A stretch of DNA of 64,000 nucleotides. It comes from JAKALD01 sp963817785. Lineage in GTDB: Bacteria > Pseudomonadota > Gammaproteobacteria > Burkholderiales > SG8-39. Below, one piece after another: positions 60,831 to 64,000 of this stretch. The stretch covers positions 1,054,001 to 1,118,000 of the forward strand of contig CAWFPL010000002.1 of the NCBI GenBank assembly GCA_963817785.1. Reading direction: 5' to 3'. A program made the position numbers and the translations under genes. The stretch's first letter is position 1; every line of letters begins with the position of its first letter. The notes below the pieces were generated by a model, which saw nothing but the letters and a program-made list of their open reading frames with translations, did no database searches and was not told the origin of the DNA.

Positions 60831-63497
60831 TCAGCGCCACTTCCCGAGCACGGTGTCCCAAAGCTCTTTGACCGCCGCAACGTGCGTGGCGACTTCCTCC
60901 GGCGGCACGCGGGCGTACTGAGCGCCATTCAAGCGCAGCGCGTGCTGCAGCCGCCGGAACTCGCGATAGGCGTCGCGGCAGCGCTCGGCGAGCGGCGCGG
61001 GAATCAGCCCCAGTTCGCCCGCGATCCCCAGTAGCGCGATGTTGCCAACGTTGCCGGTGAGGCGCTCGTACTTGTGCGAGTGCGCGAGCACCAGAAACTG
61101 CACCGCGAACTCGATATCGATCATGCCGCCCGCGTCGTGCTTCAAGTCGAACAGCTGCGAGCGGTTCGGATGGCCGGCGTGCATTTTCTCGCGCATCTCG
61201 AGCACGTCGCGGGCAAGCGCCCCCGGATCGCGCTCGCGCCTGAGAATGCGCACCCGGAGCGCCTCGAACGCCTCGCCGATCTCCTTCTCGCCGGCGCAAT
61301 AGCGCGCGCGCGTCAAAGCCTGGTGCTCCCACACCCAGGCGCTCTTCTCCTGGTACTGCTCGAATGCCGCGACCGAGGACACGAGCAGCCCGCTCGCGCC
61401 GCTCGGGCGCAGCCGCAAATCGGTCTCGAACAGCACGCCTGAAGAAGTCCGCGCAGTAAGCAAATTGTTCAACCGCTGCGCGAGCCGCGCGTAGTTCTCC
61501 GGCGCCGCCTCGTCAGGATCGTTGTACAGGAACACCAGATCCAGATCGGACGCATAGCCCAGCTCCTTGCCGCCGAGCTTGCCGTAGGCGATTACCGCGA
61601 AGCGCGGGTGCTCGCGATGGCGCGTGCGCAGCTGCGACCAGGCCAAATCGACCGCGGCGGCCAAGGTCCGGTCGGCGACTTCCGACAGGTGGTCGGCCAA
61701 ACGCTCCACCGTCAGCAGCCCCGCCAGATCCTGCGCGAGCAGGCGGAACACCTGCGCCTGGTGCTGCTCGCGCAGCACGTTCATCTCCTGCTCGGGGTCG
61801 CCCGCGTGGGCGGCGAGCTGCGCGCGCAGCCGCTTCTCGTAGTCGGCCCAGTCGGCCGGCGCGTACAGCACGCGGTCGTCGAGCAGCTCGTCGAGCAGCA
61901 GCGGATGGCGCGTCACGAACTCGGCCGCCCAGCTCGAGGCCGAGAGGATCTTCGCCACGCGCCCGAGGGCGTCCGGGTTTTCGGCGAGCAGCGCGAGGTA
62001 GGCCGCGCGGCGCGCGATGGCCTCGATCAGGTCGAGGCCGCGCGCGAGCGTGGCGTCCGGGTCCGGCGTGGCGGCCGCGGCGGCGGCGAGCGCGGGCACG
62101 AGGGCGTCCATGCGCCGCTTGGAGTCCTCGGGCAGCATCAGGTAGCGCTGGCTCGCGCGCGTCGCCGCCAGGCGCTGCGCGGAAGCCTGCGGATCGCGGT
62201 AGCCGCGCGCGGCGAGCCAGCGCGCCGCCGCCTCGCGGTCGTCCTGCCACGCTTCGCCGTTGCCCGGTTCGGCCGACTCGGCAAGCACCGCCTGGAAGTG
62301 GCGCGTGACCGCGGCGCGCACTTCGGCGAGCCGCCCGGCGAGCGCTTCCCAGGAAGCGAAGCCCATCATCGCCGCGACGCGCGCGCGGTCGCCGTCGTCG
62401 GAAGGCAGGGTGTGCGTCTGGCGATCGTCGAGGTACTGCAGGCGGTGCTCGAGGTTGCGCAGGAATACGTAGGCGTCGGCGAGCTCGGCGGCGGCATCCT
62501 CCGGCAAGAGGCGCCGCTCGGCGAGCCGCGCCAGCACTTCGAGCGTCGGGCGAGCGCGCAGCGCGGGATCGCGCCCGCCGCGCACCAGCTGCAGCGCCTG
62601 GGCGACGAACTCGATCTCGCGGATGCCGCCGGGCCCGAGCTTGACGTGTTCGGCCAGCTCGCGGCGCGCCACTTCGCGGCGCACTTCGGCGTGCAGCCGG
62701 CGCATGGCGGCCAGCGTCGCGTAGTCGAGGTACTTGCGGTACACGAACGGGCGCACGATCGCGGCCAGCGCTTCGTGCGCGGCGGCTTCGCCGGTTAGCG
62801 CGCGCGCCTTGATCCAGGCGTAGCGCTCCCATTCGCGGCCCTGGGCGACGAAATACGCCTCGAGCGCGTCGAAGCTCGCCGCCAGCGGGCCCGAGTCGCC
62901 GTAGGGGCGCAGGCGCATGTCCACCCGGAAGACGAAGCCGTCCTCGGTCGCCTCGGCGAGCAGCCCGATCAGCTTGCGGCCGAGGCGCACGAAATACTCG
63001 TGGTTGGACAGTCGCCGCGCGCCGTCCGTGTCGCCCTCCTCGGGGTACAGGAACACCAGGTCGATGTCGGAGGACACGTTCAACTCGCGGCCGCCGAGCT
63101 TGCCCATGCCGACGACGACCAGGCGCTGGGCGCGTCCCGAGGCGCCGCGCGGCGTGCCGTGCTCGGCGGCGAGCCGCGCATCGGCCCACTCCAGCGCGAC
63201 CGCGATCGTCAGCTCGGCCAGGTCGCTCATGGCGGCGCACACTTCGGCGAGGCCGGCTTCACCCGCCAGGTCGCGCGCCATCTCGCGCAGCAGGACGCGC
63301 TGGCGCAGGCGGCGCAGGCGCCCCTTGAGCGCCGCTTCGTCGTCCGCCTCGGCCCCGGCGAGGGCGGCTTGCATCTCGGCGCGGCCGAAGGCCGGCTGCG
63401 TCGCGGCGGCCTCGGCGAGCAGCTCGGGCCGCGCGGCGAGCAGCTGCTCGGCGTAGCGCGAGCCGGCGAGCGACGACGAGCGCGCGGCGCCGCTCAA
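60831..63497 (-). CDS. glnE: Bifunctional glutamine synthetase adenylyltransferase/adenylyl-removing enzyme
   Basis: 888 residues (E. coli 946). Two nucleotidyltransferase domains in tandem adjust GlnA activity according to nitrogen status through PII. The first has the motif SSDIDLVFLYPEEGDTDGAR near residue 140-160; the second ASDLDLVFLYNDPDEAAPE near 650. Linker helices (RLQYLDDRQTHTLP, about 355) and the C-terminal GGMIDIEFAVQFLVLAHSHK are typical. It reads toward ilvE, from which it is now separated by the accessory segment, and is divergent from yhdP. Confidence 0.96.
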   Translation of the reverse strand: MSGAARSSSLAGSRYAEQLLAARPELLAEAAATQPAFGRAEMQAALAGAEADDEAALKGRLRRLRQRVLLREMARDLAGEAGLAEVCAAMSDLAELTIAVALEWADARLAAEHGTPRGASGRAQRLVVVGMGKLGGRELNVSSDIDLVFLYPEEGDTDGARRLSNHEYFVRLGRKLIGLLAEATEDGFVFRVDMRLRPYGDSGPLAASFDALEAYFVAQGREWERYAWIKARALTGEAAAHEALAAIVRPFVYRKYLDYATLAAMRRLHAEVRREVARRELAEHVKLGPGGIREIEFVAQALQLVRGGRDPALRARPTLEVLARLAERRLLPEDAAAELADAYVFLRNLEHRLQYLDDRQTHTLPSDDGDRARVAAMMGFASWEALAGRLAEVRAAVTRHFQAVLAESAEPGNGEAWQDDREAAARWLAARGYRDPQASAQRLAATRASQRYLMLPEDSKRRMDALVPALAAAAAATPDPDATLARGLDLIEAIARRAAYLALLAENPDALGRVAKILSASSWAAEFVTRHPLLLDELLDDRVLYAPADWADYEKRLRAQLAAHAGDPEQEMNVLREQHQAQVFRLLAQDLAGLLTVERLADHLSEVADRTLAAAVDLAWSQLRTRHREHPRFAVIAYGKLGGKELGYASDLDLVFLYNDPDEAAPENYARLAQRLNNLLTARTSSGVLFETDLRLRPSGASGLLVSSVAAFEQYQEKSAWVWEHQALTRARYCAGEKEIGEAFEALRVRILRRERDPGALARDVLEMREKMHAGHPNRSQLFDLKHDAGGMIDIEFAVQFLVLAHSHKYERLTGNVGNIALLGIAGELGLIPAPLAERCRDAYREFRRLQHALRLNGAQYARVPPEEVATHVAAVKELWDTVLGKWR

Positions 63498-63515
63498 GAT
63501 CGCAGGAATTTCTGA

Positions 63516-63543
63516 TTGGGCACGAGTAGTTACGGTTTAAAAT
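63516..63543 (+). promoter_or_regulatory. Possible promoter of yhdP
   Basis: TTGGGC (63516-63521) and TAAAAT (63538-63543) are separated by 16 bases in the divergent glnE/yhdP gap. The leader to ATG 63671 would be about 120 bases. Confidence 0.4.
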
Positions 63544-63670
63544 GCCGCCTGGTTCCGCGTCGCGTGGCGCGGCGAGCAAGAACTTTTCCCGCCGTTGTGC
63601 CCCCAAGCCGTGTGCCGAACCTCATCTCACCGGGACCAGTAGGCTGAATATAGGGGCAACGCGAAGCGCG

Positions 63671-64000
63671 ATGCAAACCGAGGACCGCAGGGAGGAGAGC
63701 AGCGCCGAGCGCCTGCTCGAGCGGGCGGGGGCTGCCGGCTGGTGGCTGCCCGCCCTCGAAGTGCTCGCCTGGGTCGTGTTCTTCGTCTTCGCCGGCGTGT
63801 TCCTCACGCTGCGCTACTGGCTGCTGCCCAACATCGAGCGCTACCGCGGCGACATCGTCGCCGTGCTGTCGCGCGAGATCGGCCTGCCGGTGAAGATCGG
63901 CGCGATCAGCGCCGAGTGGCAGGGCCTGCGCCCGGAGCTGCACTTTGCCGACGTGCGCCTGTACGACGCGCAGGGCCGCGAGGCACTGGTGCTGCCCGCG
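63671..64000 (+). CDS. yhdP: YhdP-family (AsmA-like, DUF3971) membrane protein, 3' partial
   Basis: Only the first 110 residues are in the window. A charged N-terminus is followed by one membrane helix (VLAWVVFFVFAGVFLTLRYWLLP) and then the conserved ERYRGDIVAVLSREIGLPVKI and WQGLRPELHFADVRLYD of the TIGR02099/YhdP family. These very large proteins (about 1,270 residues) form periplasm-spanning bridges that carry phospholipids to the outer membrane. Position next to glnE is common in betaproteobacteria. Confidence 0.9.
   Translation, partial: MQTEDRREESSAERLLERAGAAGWWLPALEVLAWVVFFVFAGVFLTLRYWLLPNIERYRGDIVAVLSREIGLPVKIGAISAEWQGLRPELHFADVRLYDAQGREALVLPA

Overview
This GC-rich window looks like chromosome from a betaproteobacterium. 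The evidence is the gene complement and order: rpmB/rpmG beside radC and coaBC-dut; clpS-clpA facing a cold-shock gene; glcDEF; a three-subunit pntA1/pntA2/pntB transhydrogenase; yraN-SIS-dolP; separate rfaE2 and waaF for LPS heptose; glnE, ilvE and a small CHCC zinc-finger gene; and a -10-like TAGAAT motif in front of many genes. No tRNA, rRNA, CRISPR array or intact insertion sequence was seen. The genus cannot be fixed from the sequence alone.

Layout. 0-13.4 kb is housekeeping and stress: an MscS channel (5' cut), a membrane fatty-acid desaturase, ribosomal proteins L33 and L28, a broken radC, coaBC-dut, clpS-clpA, a cold-shock protein, isocitrate dehydrogenase, a secreted lysine-rich repeat protein, a DUF192 protein, Fe-superoxide dismutase and a TSUP exporter. 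13.4-27.3 kb is a long co-directional run: hydroxypyruvate isomerase and glycolate oxidase (hyi-glcDEF), a molybdopterin oxidoreductase, a histone-deacetylase-like amidohydrolase, a membrane PAS-GGDEF cyclase, an ABC exporter and an osmoprotectant-type binding-protein/permease fusion. 27.3-35.6 kb carries the transhydrogenase, a LUD protein, a class-I amidotransferase-like hydrolase, a CPA2 antiporter, a YbdK ligase and an ion transporter. 35.6-40.6 kb, on the minus strand, holds a PAS protein, YbiB, RNase P RNA, a DUF3025 protein, pyrC and rsmI. 40.7-47.4 kb has yraN, a SIS protein, dolP, rfaE2, two uncharacterised genes, an ABC-F protein and an RhlE-type helicase.

Accessory DNA sits in two places. 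At 47.25-48.84 kb is a tightly coupled DUF433 - DUF5615 (PIN-like) - DUF4926 cassette, flanked by a duplicated 28-bp hairpin and the frameshifted, truncated stump of a WYL-type regulator. At 54.2-60.8 kb, between ilvE and glnE, lies a decaying type I restriction locus: an AlbA_2/ATPase gene whose first residues look like HsdM and which carries a frameshift, then an hsdR with a one-base frameshift and an in-frame TGA, then a HAD phosphatase and a small toxin-antitoxin-like pair whose first gene is frameshifted. hsdM and hsdS are absent from the window.

The remainder (48.9-54 kb, 60.8-64 kb) is again core: phosphomannomutase, a YheT hydrolase, a SnoaL-like protein, waaF, the zinc-finger protein and ilvE in overlapping minus-strand order, then glnE and the start of yhdP. 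Disruptions fall almost entirely in dispensable genes, which argues for real decay rather than uniform sequencing error, although single-base lesions still need read support.
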